A stretch of 34,685 bases of DNA, taken from Amnibacterium sp. (GTDB lineage Bacteria; Actinomycetota; Actinomycetes; Actinomycetales; Microbacteriaceae). Shown one piece after another: positions 16,303 to 26,632 of this stretch. The notes below the pieces were generated by a model that saw nothing but the letters and a program-made list of their open reading frames with translations, searched no databases and was not told the origin of the DNA. The position numbers and the translations under genes were made by a program. How positions within the stretch are numbered: position 1 is the first letter of the stretch; every line of letters starts with the position of its first letter. The stretch covers positions 1 to 34,685 of the forward strand of contig JAICSU010000011.1 in NCBI GenBank assembly GCA_025936735.1. Direction: 5' to 3'.

Positions 16303-17271
16303 TCAGCCGTTCGCGGCCTGTGCGTCGGCCTGCAGCTTCGCGAGCTCCGCCTGCAGCGCCTTCGGGCTAGCCGTGCGGAACACGGCCGTGCCGCCCTCGT
16401 CCTTCGTGACGGCGGCCTCGACGGAGGGGTCGTGGTACAGCGCCGCGAGCTTCAGGTAGAGCGGCTTCGCCGCATCCGCCTTCCGCGCGACGAACACGTT
16501 CACGTACGGGGCGGCGATCGCGCTGGACGGGTCGTCCTTCCCGATCACGTCGGATGCCGGCAGCTTCGCGGCCGTCGCGTAGTTGACGTTGACGATCGCG
16601 GCGGCGACGGAGCCGCTCTGCAGCGCCTGGGCCGTCTGCGATGCGTCGAGCGGGGTGACGGTCACCTTCGACGCCGTGACGTCCTTGTCGCTCGAGTACG
16701 CCGTGCCGCCGTTCTTCAGGGTCACGAGCCCGGCGCCCTGCAGCACGAGGAGGGCGCGCGCCTCGTTGATCGCGTCGTTGGGGATCGCGACCTTCGCGCC
16801 GGCGGGCAGCGACGCCGTCGAGCGGTACTTCAGCGAGTAGAGCGGCAGCGGGTAGACGGCGGTCGCGCCGACCGGCTGCAGCGAGTCGTGGTTCGTCACG
16901 TTGTACGAGGCGAGGAACTGGAGGTGCTGGAACTCGTTGAGGTCCGTCTGGCCCTGGCTGAGGGCCGGGTTCGGCCGGCTGTAGTCGGAGAAGTTGACCA
17001 GCTTGACGACCACGTTCAGCTTCTTCCTGGCCAGCGACGTGAAGACGCGCCAGTGCGATTCCGACGCGTCGGCGACCCCGATCGTGACGGTGGTCGCCTT
17101 CGTGGCGCCCGCCGCCGCGGCGGACGACGGCGGCCGGACGGCGAGAACGACGCCGATAACGATCGCGACGACGGCGACGGCCGCCACGACGATCCCGGCG
17201 GCGAGTCGGCCGGTGCGGCGAGGCTTGTGCGGGAGCTGCGGTGCGCTGTCCTGCGCGCTCGGTGTGCTCAT
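16303..17271 (-). CDS. metQ: Methionine ABC transporter substrate-binding protein MetQ
   Basis: This 322-residue binding protein belongs to the NlpA/MetQ family: ATTVTIGVADASESHWRVF, the ligand-region NFSDYSRPNPALSQGQTDLNEFQHL, IPNDAINEARALLVLQGAGL and the late VNVFVARKADAAKPLYLKL. It probably binds methionine outside the cell and delivers it to MetI. The N-terminus has a cytoplasmic stretch, then one hydrophobic helix at about residues 23-45. No cysteine follows, so there is no lipobox: it looks anchored by an uncleaved or ordinary signal helix rather than lipidated, unlike classical MetQ. ATG 17271 is supported by GGGGGA nine bases upstream. It heads the metQ-metN-metI operon. Confidence 0.9.
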   Translation of the reverse strand: MSTPSAQDSAPQLPHKPRRTGRLAAGIVVAAVAVVAIVIGVVLAVRPPSSAAAAGATKATTVTIGVADASESHWRVFTSLARKKLNVVVKLVNFSDYSRPNPALSQGQTDLNEFQHLQFLASYNVTNHDSLQPVGATAVYPLPLYSLKYRSTASLPAGAKVAIPNDAINEARALLVLQGAGLVTLKNGGTAYSSDKDVTASKVTVTPLDASQTAQALQSGSVAAAIVNVNYATAAKLPASDVIGKDDPSSAIAAPYVNVFVARKADAAKPLYLKLAALYHDPSVEAAVTKDEGGTAVFRTASPKALQAELAKLQADAQAANG

Positions 17272-17300
17272 GGAAAGGGGTCCCCCTGTGCTGTGGGTGG

Positions 17301-17352
17301 GACGGCCCTCCCTACGGGCGGCCGTCGCGCGATCCGGCGATCGCCCGGATCG
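17301..17352 (-). promoter_or_regulatory. Two hairpins in the metQ leader
   Basis: GACGGCC / GGCCGTC (17301-17326) and CGATCCGG / CCGGATCG (17330-17352) are two adjacent inverted repeats 30-80 bases before metQ. The loop of the second contains CGATCGC. They could be attenuator stems, operators or both. I found no match to the SAM-I box sequences I know, so this is not called a SAM riboswitch. Confidence 0.5.
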
Positions 17353-17475
17353 ATGGTGCGGGCAGGCCCTCCGGATGTCGAAACGGGGCGGTAACACTCG
17401 GTCATGCAGGCTCACCCGCGAAGGCCGGCTGCGCCCGTCGCTTCAGTAGGGTCGGTCCGGCCGGAAGGAGCGGTG

Positions 17476-18609
17476 ATGGTCGAGGACGTCGCGGTCGACG
17501 GCACCGTCGTCGTCGGGCTCGGCGGCATCGGCTCGGCGGCCGCGCTCGCCCTCGCCGATCGCGGCGAGACCGTCGTGGGGCTGGACCCACGGCCGCCGGG
17601 CCACACGGAGGGCTCCTCGCACGGGCACACCCGTCTCGTGCGCCTGGCCTACTTCGAGGATCCGGCGTACGTGCCGATGACGGTCCGCGCCTGGCGGCTG
17701 TGGCAGCGACTCGAGCGACGCTCCGGCGAGCGGCTGCTCACGGCCTCCGGGGTGATCGCGCTCGCGCCGGCCGGGGACCCCGGCCGGCTCGTGCCCGCGA
17801 CGGTCGAGGCCGCCGCCCGGTACGGGCTGCCCGTCGAGCACCTCGAGGCGGCCGCGGTCCGCGATCGGTACCCGGCCCTGTCCGTCCCGGACGGATGGGA
17901 GGCGGTGCTCGAGCCGGAGGCGGGCTTCGTCGACCCGGAAGCGACGGTCAGGACCCTGCACCGCCTCGCGCGGGACGCCGGCGCCGACCTCCGACCCGAG
18001 ACCGTCGAGGCGATCGAGTACGGCGACCGCCCCGTCGTGCACACCGCGCGCACCCGCTACCACCCGCGGAAGGTCGTCCTCACCGCGGGCCCCTGGGCGC
18101 CCGCTCTGCTCGAGGAGCGCCTGCCGCTGACCGTGACCCGCAAGGTGGTCGCCCACTTCACACCACGGGACCCGGACGGGCTCGGGCCGGACCGGCTGCC
18201 GGGATTCCTGACCGGCGACGGCGGCGCGCTGCACTACGGCTTCCCGCTGCTCCCGGGCGACGGCGTGAAGATCGCCCGGCACGACGGAGGTGCGGCGACG
18301 ACGCCGGCGACCGTCGACCGCACCGTCCGGCCCGAGGAGGTCGAGGCGCTGCGCGCCGAGCTCGCGCGCCTGATCCCCGCAGCGGCGGGGCCGCTCCTCC
18401 GCGCCTACACGTGCCTCTACACGATGAGCCCCGACGGCGACTTCGTGCTCGGACCCCTGCCCTGGGCTCCGTCCTGCATCGTCGCGACCGGATGCTCCGG
18501 GCACGCCTTCAAGTTCGTCCCGCTCCTCGGCGAGGTGCTCGCCGATCTCGTCCTCGGCGCCGCGCCGGCGGTGGACGTCGGCTTCCTGTCACCCGCCCGG
18601 TTCGCCTGA
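17476..18609 (+). CDS. FAD-dependent N-methyl amino-acid oxidase (sarcosine / N-methyltryptophan oxidase type)
   Basis: This 377-residue flavoprotein starts with the dinucleotide-binding strand TVVVGLGGIGSAAALALADRG and the MSOX-family GSSHGHTRLVRLAYFEDPAYV. Cys313 in TCLYTMSPDGDF corresponds to the cysteine that holds FAD covalently in monomeric sarcosine oxidase and MTOX, and GCSGHAFKFVP is the C-terminal flavin-contact signature. It probably demethylates a secondary amino acid, giving formaldehyde and hydrogen peroxide. ATG 17476 was chosen over GTG 17473 because GGAAGGAG is five bases from the ATG. A TAGGGT hexamer at 17447 is a possible -10. It is divergent from metQ across about 200 bases, so both share one regulatory region. 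Confidence 0.88.
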   Translation: MVEDVAVDGTVVVGLGGIGSAAALALADRGETVVGLDPRPPGHTEGSSHGHTRLVRLAYFEDPAYVPMTVRAWRLWQRLERRSGERLLTASGVIALAPAGDPGRLVPATVEAAARYGLPVEHLEAAAVRDRYPALSVPDGWEAVLEPEAGFVDPEATVRTLHRLARDAGADLRPETVEAIEYGDRPVVHTARTRYHPRKVVLTAGPWAPALLEERLPLTVTRKVVAHFTPRDPDGLGPDRLPGFLTGDGGALHYGFPLLPGDGVKIARHDGGAATTPATVDRTVRPEEVEALRAELARLIPAAAGPLLRAYTCLYTMSPDGDFVLGPLPWAPSCIVATGCSGHAFKFVPLLGEVLADLVLGAAPAVDVGFLSPARFA

Positions 18610-18618
18610 ACCCGACCC

Positions 18619-19476
18619 TCAGGTCAGGTGGAGCTCGGCCGCCAGCGCCCGCAGCGCCGGCACGATGTCGCCGGAGGCCGGCTGCACCTGCACGCACACG
18701 TGGTCCGCGCCGGCGTCGAGGTGCGCCCGGACGGCCGCGGCGAGCGCCGGCGCGTCGCCGTGCACGACGATGCGGTCGAGCAGCGCGTCGCTGCCCTCGC
18801 CGGCGACGTCCTGCGGCGTGAACCCGCCGCGCAGCATCGTCCGCGTGTAGTTCTCCATGCCCAGGTAACGGGTGAGGAACGCCCGCCCGCTGCGCCTCGC
18901 GGACGACGGATCGGGGTCGAGCACGACGGTCTGCTCCGGCGCGACGAGCGCGTCCGGGCCGAGCGCCTCCCGCTCCTCGGCCGTCTGCGGGGGGATCGTC
19001 AGGTACGGGTGGGTGCCTGCGCTGCGCTCGGCCGCGAGGGCGAGCATCCGCGGTCCGAGCGCGGAGAGCACCCTCGCCCGGACGGGCACGCCGCCCTCGT
19101 CGAGGACGTCGAGGTAGCGGCCCATGGCCTCGATCGGCCGAGCCCGCTCCGGTGTCGCCTCGCGGTGACCGGACCCGATGCCGAGCAGCAGCCGCCCCGG
19201 GTGCCGCGCCTCGATCCGGTGGTACGACTCCGCGAGCTCCGCCGCGTCCGAGTTCCAGATGTTGACGATGCCCGTCGCGACCTGCAGGCGCTCCGTCGCG
19301 TCGAGGAGGGCCTCCGCGAGCCGGAGGTCCGACGGGGGCGAGCCGCCGATCCAGACCGTCCCGTAGCCGAGCGCCTCGATCGAGCGCACGAGCGCCGCGT
19401 CCAGATGGTCCCCGTGGCGCCACACCCCGACCTCGCCGAGCCGCCGCTGCCAGTCCGACCCCCGCGCGGTTCCCAT
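18619..19476 (-). CDS. LLM-class F420-dependent oxidoreductase (TIGR03620-like)
   Basis: This 285-residue TIM-barrel protein belongs to the luciferase-like family. Visible are VRSIEALGYGTVWIGGSPPSDL, ATGIVNIWNSDAAELAESYHRIEA, RLLLGIGSGHREATPERARPIEAM and the late AALRAHLDAGADHVCVQVQP. The layout matches the TIGR03620 subgroup that uses coenzyme F420; the substrate is unknown. I chose the ATG at 19476 because TACCCT lies six bases upstream, whereas the track extends 43 Gly/Ala-rich residues further. It converges with the oxidase gene with only nine bases between their stops. Confidence 0.85.
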   Translation of the reverse strand: MGTARGSDWQRRLGEVGVWRHGDHLDAALVRSIEALGYGTVWIGGSPPSDLRLAEALLDATERLQVATGIVNIWNSDAAELAESYHRIEARHPGRLLLGIGSGHREATPERARPIEAMGRYLDVLDEGGVPVRARVLSALGPRMLALAAERSAGTHPYLTIPPQTAEEREALGPDALVAPEQTVVLDPDPSSARRSGRAFLTRYLGMENYTRTMLRGGFTPQDVAGEGSDALLDRIVVHGDAPALAAAVRAHLDAGADHVCVQVQPASGDIVPALRALAAELHLT

Positions 19477-19482
19477 GTCCTC

Positions 19483-19488
19483 AGGGTA
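19483..19488 (-). promoter_or_regulatory. -10 element for a leaderless LLM oxidoreductase transcript
   Basis: TACCCT fits TANNNT and is followed by exactly six bases and the ATG. A GAGG in the spacer is too near the start to act as a normal ribosome-binding site. Confidence 0.5.
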
Positions 19489-19607
19489 GGCATCACGGGC
19501 GCTCCCTCGCCGAGGACGTCGCCCTGCTCCCCAGCCGCCCGTCGCTGCACTCCCCGCTGCCGCCCAGGTTCCCCGCGAACCATCGGGCCGCGGGGAAGGA
19601 GGCACGG

Positions 19608-20753
19608 ATGCGCGCCATGGTGTACCGAGGGCCCTACAAGATCCGGGTCGAGGAGAAGGACGTGCCCCGGATCGAGCACCCGAACGACGCGATCGTCCGG
19701 GTGACGCTCGCCGCGATCTGCGGATCCGACCTGCACCTGTACCACGGGATGATGCCCGACACCCGGATCGGGACGACCTTCGGCCACGAGTTCATCGGGG
19801 TGGTCGAGGAGGTCGGCTCGTCGGTGCAGCGCCTCACGCGCGGCGACCGGGTCATGGTGCCGTTCAACGTCTACTGCGGCTCCTGCTACTTCTGCGCGCG
19901 GGGCCTCTACTCGAACTGCCACAACGTGAACCCGAACGCCACCGCCGTCGGGGGGATCTACGGGTACTCCCACACCACGGGCGGGTACGACGGCGGCCAG
20001 GCGGAGTACGTGCGGGTGCCGTTCGCCGACGTCGGCCCGCAGATCATCCCCGACTGGATGTCCGACGAGGACGCCGTGCTGCTCACCGACGCCGTCGCGA
20101 CGGGCTACTTCGGGGCGCAGCTCGGCGAGATCGCGGAGGGGGACACGGTCGTCGTGCTGGGCGCGGGCCCCGTCGGGCTGTACGCCGCCCGATCCGCGTG
20201 GCTGATGGGCGCGGGCCGCGTGATCGTGATCGACCATCTCGACTACCGGCTCGCCAAGGCGCGGGACTTCGCCTACGCCGAGACGCTGAACTTCACCGAG
20301 GTCGACGACGTCGTGGTCTGGATGAAGAAGGCGACGGACTACCTCGGCGCCGACGTCGTCATCGACGCGGCCGGCGCCGAGGCGGACGGCAGCTTCGTGC
20401 AGCAGGTCACGAGCACGAAGCTGAAGCTGCAGGGCGGCTCCCCTGTCGCGCTGAACTGGGCGATCGACGGCGCCCGCAAGGGCGGGACCGTCGCGGTCGT
20501 CGGCGCGTACGGCCCGATCTTCAGCGCCGTGAAGTTCGGCGACGCGCTGAACAAGGGGCTGACGCTGCGGATGAACCAGACGCCGGTGAAGCGGCAGTGG
20601 CCGCGGCTGTTCGAGCACATGCAGAACGGCTACCTGAAGCCGAGCGACATCGTGAGCCACCGCATCCCGCTCGAGCACATCGCGGACGGCTACCACCTGT
20701 TCTCCGCGAAGCTCGACGACTGCATCAAGGTCCTGATCGAACCGGGCGCCTGA
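19608..20753 (+). CDS. Zinc-dependent alcohol dehydrogenase (formaldehyde-dehydrogenase-like)
   Basis: This 381-residue MDR enzyme shows the catalytic zinc ligands in CGSDLHLYHG and GHEFIG, the structural zinc cysteines in CGSCYFCARGLYSNC, and the Rossmann motif VVVLGAGPVGLYAARSA. The inserted stretch KLQGGSPVALNWAIDGARKGGTVAVVG is typical of the subgroup similar to glutathione-independent formaldehyde dehydrogenase. It may oxidise formaldehyde or an alcohol with NAD. AGGAGG about six bases upstream supports ATG 19608. A conserved protein of unknown function follows after 13 bases, indicating an operon. The sarcosine-oxidase-like gene 1 kb upstream would release formaldehyde, which may be functionally linked. 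Confidence 0.88.
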   Translation: MRAMVYRGPYKIRVEEKDVPRIEHPNDAIVRVTLAAICGSDLHLYHGMMPDTRIGTTFGHEFIGVVEEVGSSVQRLTRGDRVMVPFNVYCGSCYFCARGLYSNCHNVNPNATAVGGIYGYSHTTGGYDGGQAEYVRVPFADVGPQIIPDWMSDEDAVLLTDAVATGYFGAQLGEIAEGDTVVVLGAGPVGLYAARSAWLMGAGRVIVIDHLDYRLAKARDFAYAETLNFTEVDDVVVWMKKATDYLGADVVIDAAGAEADGSFVQQVTSTKLKLQGGSPVALNWAIDGARKGGTVAVVGAYGPIFSAVKFGDALNKGLTLRMNQTPVKRQWPRLFEHMQNGYLKPSDIVSHRIPLEHIADGYHLFSAKLDDCIKVLIEPGA

Positions 20754-20766
20754 GGGGACGACGACG

Positions 20767-21348
20767 ATGACCGACGTGAACCGGCCGTACGTGGCCGACA
20801 AGCCCGCCGAGCGCCCCACGAACGAGGAGCTGCGGGCGCGGATCCCCGGCTGGGGCGCGGACCTCGACCCCGCCGACCGGCCGTCGACCCCGAAGGAGCG
20901 GTTCGACCCCGGCGCCACCGGGGCCCACTGGGAGTTCCCGGACCGGCAGGAGGAGACGTTCCCGCGGGAACGGTCGATCGAGCACGGGATGCTTCCCCCG
21001 GTCTTCGGCACCGTGGCGCCGCTGCACGGCCTCTCCGGGCTCATCCGCCGGACGGCGTACGCCCGCTTCGGGGAGGGACGGCTGGCGCACTGGCTGCTCC
21101 TCATCGTGGGCGACCGCGTGGAGTCCACCGGCGCCCACCTCCGCGCGGCCCTCGCGCTGCGCCCGGACGACCCGGTGACCGAGACCGGCGTGCTCACGGA
21201 GAGCGCAGAGCGGGAGCTCGCGGCGTTCCGCTCCTCCCGCGCCGACACGAGCCACCGCTGGATCGACCCGCTGCTCGTCGCGGGGCCGTGGGTGATCACG
21301 GGCTGGATCGGCTGGCGGATCCTGCGCGCGGTGCTGCGGCGCCGCTGA
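20767..21348 (+). CDS. Conserved hypothetical protein paired with zinc ADH
   Basis: This 193-residue protein starts MTDVNRPYVADKPAERPTNEELRARIPGWGADLD and has a Pro/Asp-rich N-terminus, then LSGLIRRTAYARFGEGRLAHWLLLIVGDRVE, where the Ala/Leu-rich stretch may form an amphipathic or membrane helix. A C-terminal segment LLVAGPWVITGWIGWRILRAVLRRR looks like a tail anchor. I recall similar proteins just downstream of the same ADH type in other bacteria, but no function. GAGGGG upstream of the ATG supports the start, and it is 13 bases after the ADH stop, so the pair is probably cotranscribed. Confidence 0.75.
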   Translation: MTDVNRPYVADKPAERPTNEELRARIPGWGADLDPADRPSTPKERFDPGATGAHWEFPDRQEETFPRERSIEHGMLPPVFGTVAPLHGLSGLIRRTAYARFGEGRLAHWLLLIVGDRVESTGAHLRAALALRPDDPVTETGVLTESAERELAAFRSSRADTSHRWIDPLLVAGPWVITGWIGWRILRAVLRRR

Positions 21349-21424
21349 CGGCTCCATGGTCGCGCCGCAAGGCGCTGGGAGAGGGCTCGGGGCGAGCGCC
21401 CTGGCCGCGTCCCGGTTGCAGGCC

Positions 21425-21430
21425 TACCCT
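21425..21430 (+). promoter_or_regulatory. Possible -10 for the DUF151 gene
   Basis: TACCCT, preceded by GGCC, lies 34 bases before the start and leaves room for a short leader with its GGGGGAGG ribosome-binding site. Confidence 0.35.
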
Positions 21431-21463
21431 GGCCCACCGACGACGTTGGGGGAGGTGCACCAA

Positions 21464-21973
21464 GTGGTCCCGGTGCGTGTGCTCGGTCTCGTGGTGGACG
21501 CCCGGATGCAGCCGGTCGTGCTGCTCACGCCGCTCGACAGTGACGAGCGGCCGCGCACGCTCGTCCCGATCTGGGTCGGCGCTCAGGAGGCCGCGTCGAT
21601 CTCGATCGCCGTGAACGGGGAGGACGCTCCCCGGCCGCTCTCGCACGACCTCATGCAGCGCCTTCTCCACGCCGTCGGCGCCACGCTCGACCGGGTGGAC
21701 GTCACCCGGATCGAGGAGGGGACCTTCTACGCGGAGCTGAGCCTCACCACCTCCGCCGGGCACCTGCGCATCGACTGCCGCCCGTCCGACGGGATCGCCC
21801 TGGCGTGCCGCGTCGGTGCGCCGCTGTTCGTCGCGGAGGCGGTGATCGCGGACGCGGGGGTGCTCGAGGACGACGGGACGGACGCGGCCGAGCCCGAGGA
21901 GGAGGCGGAGGAGAAGGTGGCGGAGTTCCGGCGCTTCCTGGACGAGGTCGATCCGGAGGACTTCCAGGGCTGA
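21464..21973 (+). CDS. Bifunctional nuclease family protein (DUF151)
   Basis: This 169-residue protein is the BFN/DUF151 domain from its first residues, VVPVRVLGLVVDARMQPVVLLTPL, followed by TLVPIWVGAQEAASISIAVNG, PRPLSHDLMQRLLHAVGATLDRV and IDCRPSDGIALACRVGAPLFV. Family members in plants and bacteria are reported to have RNase and DNase activity, but their bacterial role is unclear. A Glu-rich acidic tail ends it. I chose GTG 21464 because GGGGGAGG stands eight bases upstream and the family starts there; the longer ORF covers the intergenic region. It converges with a truncated beta-propeller gene. Confidence 0.85.
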   Translation: MVPVRVLGLVVDARMQPVVLLTPLDSDERPRTLVPIWVGAQEAASISIAVNGEDAPRPLSHDLMQRLLHAVGATLDRVDVTRIEEGTFYAELSLTTSAGHLRIDCRPSDGIALACRVGAPLFVAEAVIADAGVLEDDGTDAAEPEEEAEEKVAEFRRFLDEVDPEDFQG

Positions 21974-21980
21974 GCGGCGC

Positions 21981-22757
21981 CTACCGGGGATAGGAGACGA
22001 CCGCGAATCGCCGTCCGGTCGGCTCCCAGCCGTTCACGTTCATCGTGCCCTGCCCTCCGGTGAACCGCGCGACGGTCGTCGCCTCGCCCCAGGCGTCGCC
22101 CTCGACGACCTTCACCTCGACGTCCCGGTCGGCCGGGTGGCCGGTGGTGCCGGACGGGTAGGCGAGGTAGTAGGCGTGCGAGCCGGTCGGAGCGACGTGC
22201 GGGAACCAGTTGACCCGATCGTCGAAGGTGAGCTGCTCGAGGTCGCTGCCGTCGGGGCGGATGCGCGCGATCTGCGCGTGCCCGTCGAAGCGCTCGGTGT
22301 TGAAGAGGATCCACTCACCGTCAGGCGAGTACTCGCACCCGTCGGTGGGGGCGTCGCCGTCGGTGAGCTGCCGCAGGTCCGTGCCGTCGGCCGCGATGGT
22401 GAACACGTTCGACCGGGCGGTGCCGAAGTCCCCGCCGATGCCCGAAGCGGGTTCGAGGCCGATGAACGCGAGCGTGCCGCCGTCCGGTGACACCCCGTGC
22501 AGGAAGTGCATGAGCCCGGGCCGGTCGGCCGGGCCCCCGGTGATCCGCACGGCGGGTCCGCCGCCGAGCGGCAGCCGGTAGAGGTGCCAGTCGTTCGCGG
22601 AGGCGAACACGTGGGACCCGTCGGGGTCGAGCACGTGGTCGTTGTTCAGCGGCGGGTGCCCCTCCGTCGGGATCCGCTCGAGGACCGGCTCGTCGAGCGG
22701 CAGGCGCGGGTGCGGTTCCCGCGGCGCCCGGGTGGGGGGATCCGGTAGACAGGGCAC
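21981..22757 (-). pseudogene. 5'-truncated TolB-like beta-propeller protein
   Basis: This 258-residue reading frame has clear repeated propeller blades: LNNDHVLDPDGSHVFASAND, LHGVSPDGGTLAFIGLE, CEYSPDGEWILFNTERFDGHAQI and QLTFDDRVNWFPHVAPTGSHA. These are typical of TolB/WD40-like periplasmic or cytoplasmic proteins of about 290 residues. In relatives I recall, some 60-75 residues precede the LNNDHVL blade; here only about 36 exist, and the first 17 (PCLPDPPTRAPREPH) look like translated intergenic DNA. The upstream region holds the start of the divergent UvrA-like gene, so the missing blade appears lost. The GTG at 22757 may not be functional. Pseudogene status is an inference. Confidence 0.55.
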
Positions 22758-22794
22758 GCGTCCGGCGCGACGGGCCGGACCGGACGGAGCGACG

Positions 22795-25173
<2,379 letters not shown>

Positions 25174-25201
25174 GCAGCCACCGGGTGTCCTTCCCGTTCT
25201 G

Positions 25202-25207
25202 TACTGT
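25202..25207 (+). promoter_or_regulatory. -10 element for a leaderless MFS transcript
   Basis: TACTGT matches TANNNT, is preceded by TG, and is followed by exactly six bases and the GTG start of the MFS gene. There is no Shine-Dalgarno sequence. Confidence 0.5.
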
Positions 25208-25213
25208 CCCGGG

Positions 25214-26503
25214 GTGACCGAGCAGACGACGGCGGAGGCGGCCGCCGCGCGACGAGCCTGGCGGCTCTCGCTCGCCGGCACGCTCATCTCCTCGCTCGGC
25301 ACCGGGCTCACCCTGCCGTTCCTCATCGTGTACCTGCACAGCGTGCGGCACCTGTCCCTTCCGCTCGCCGGCGTGCTCGTCGCGATCTCCGCCGTCGTCG
25401 GCATGGCCACGACCGCGGTGGGCGGCCCCCTCGGCGACCGCATCGGACTCGGGCGCGTGTTCGTGCTCGGCCTCCTTGCCCAGGCGATCGGCACGGGCCT
25501 GCTCGCCGTCGGCGGCGGCGTTCCCGAAGCGGCGGTCGCGATCGCGCTCACCGCGGCCGGGAACGGCACGGCATGGCCGTCCCTGAACGGGCTCATCGCG
25601 CACCAGGTGCCGCTCGCCGAGCAGCCCCGGGCCTTCGCCCTGCGGTTCGGCGTGCTGAACGCCGGGATCGGCGTCGGCGGCCTCGCGTCGGGGTGGATCG
25701 TCGCCCTGGACAACCCCGCGAGCTTCTCCCTGATCTACGGGATCGACGCGGGCAGCACGGCGCTGTTCGCCGCGCTCGCGCTGATCGGCATGCGGGGCGC
25801 GCCCGGCTTCCGCGCGGTCGGCCATGCGCCCGTGCGACGGGCGGATGCGGGCGAGCGGCCCACGCACGGCTACCGCGCCGTGCTCGCGGACCGGGCCTTC
25901 GTCGCCTACCTCGCGTGCGCCCTCGCGCTCGGGGTCTTCGGCTACGCGCAGCTGAACGGGCCGTGGGCGGCGTTCGCCACCCTCATCGGCCACGCGACAC
26001 CCCGCGTGGTCGGCATCGCCTTCGCGGCGAACACCGCCGCGATCGTGGTGTCCCAGCTCGCCGTGGTGCGGCTCACCCGGCGCTGGCGGCGCACGCGGCT
26101 GCTGGCGCTGACCGCCGCGTTCTGGACGGTCGCCTGGGCCGCGACCGGGCTCGCGGCGCTGCCTGCGCTGCGGGGGCTGCCCGCCGACGCGATGCTGGTG
26201 ATCTCCCTGGCCGTCTTCGGCCTGGGCGAGACCTTCCTCAGCCCGGTGAACGGCGCGATGCCCAACGTGCTCGCGCCACCCCATCTCCGCGCCCGCTACA
26301 ACGCCCTCGCCGCCATGACCTGGCCGGTCGGCGAGCTCATCGGGCCGCCGCTCGCCGGGCTGCTGCTCGGCGGTCCGGTCCCCGCCTCCTGGGTGCTGCT
26401 GATCGCCGCCGGCACCGCGCTGACCGCCGCCGGCGCCCTCGCCCTCGCCCGCCTGCTGCCCGCGTCGGCGAACCGTCCCCCCGCCGAGGTCCTCGCGGTC
26501 TGA
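25214..26503 (+). CDS. MFS transporter (drug-export type)
   Basis: This 429-residue protein has about twelve hydrophobic helices. Early ones are LAGTLISSLGTGLTLPFLIVYL and LAGVLVAISAVVGMATTAVGG, the latter followed by the MFS motif A-like GDRIGLGRV. The second half starts near FVAYLACALALGVFGYAQL. Its character is that of a cytoplasmic-membrane exporter of the YajR/MdtH type. GTG 25214 is used because TACTGT sits six bases upstream. It is 40 bases downstream of the UvrA-like gene and on the same strand, so it may have its own promoter as well as readthrough. A drug-efflux role is inferred from that neighbour. Confidence 0.87.
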   Translation: MTEQTTAEAAAARRAWRLSLAGTLISSLGTGLTLPFLIVYLHSVRHLSLPLAGVLVAISAVVGMATTAVGGPLGDRIGLGRVFVLGLLAQAIGTGLLAVGGGVPEAAVAIALTAAGNGTAWPSLNGLIAHQVPLAEQPRAFALRFGVLNAGIGVGGLASGWIVALDNPASFSLIYGIDAGSTALFAALALIGMRGAPGFRAVGHAPVRRADAGERPTHGYRAVLADRAFVAYLACALALGVFGYAQLNGPWAAFATLIGHATPRVVGIAFAANTAAIVVSQLAVVRLTRRWRRTRLLALTAAFWTVAWAATGLAALPALRGLPADAMLVISLAVFGLGETFLSPVNGAMPNVLAPPHLRARYNALAAMTWPVGELIGPPLAGLLLGGPVPASWVLLIAAGTALTAAGALALARLLPASANRPPAEVLAV

Positions 26504-26520
26504 TCCGTCCTCGCCACCGC

Positions 26521-26545
26521 GTCTGCGGTCCGTGCGGACGCAGAC
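26521..26545 (+). terminator. Hairpin after the MFS gene
   Basis: GTCTGC-G-GTCC-GTGC-GGAC-GCAGAC forms a stem of ten pairs with one bulged G, 18 bases after the MFS stop and before the PhyH promoter region. It is a likely transcription terminator. Confidence 0.6.
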
Positions 26546-26574
26546 CCGTCCTGGCGACTCGAAGGCGCGCTGCC

Positions 26575-26580
26575 TACGAT
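26575..26580 (+). promoter_or_regulatory. Possible -10 for the PhyH gene
   Basis: TACGAT, preceded by GCC, fits TANNNT. The start codon is 52 bases further on, so this would give an ordinary leader of about 45 bases carrying the GAGGAGG ribosome-binding site. Confidence 0.4.
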
Positions 26581-26632
26581 GCGATCGGCGCCGCTGCCGG
26601 TGCCCTTCCCGTATCTCCCAGAGGAGGCACCC

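Noticed and set aside
17272-17400. SAM riboswitch upstream of metQ
   Set aside because: The region has hairpins, but I could not find the conserved core sequences of SAM-I, and I cannot test SAM-II or SAM-IV by eye, so I list it only as an unassigned structured leader.
18999-21437. Minus-strand ORF of 812 residues
   Set aside because: It overlaps the zinc ADH and its partner in antisense and joins unrelated sequence to part of the LLM gene in the wrong frame.
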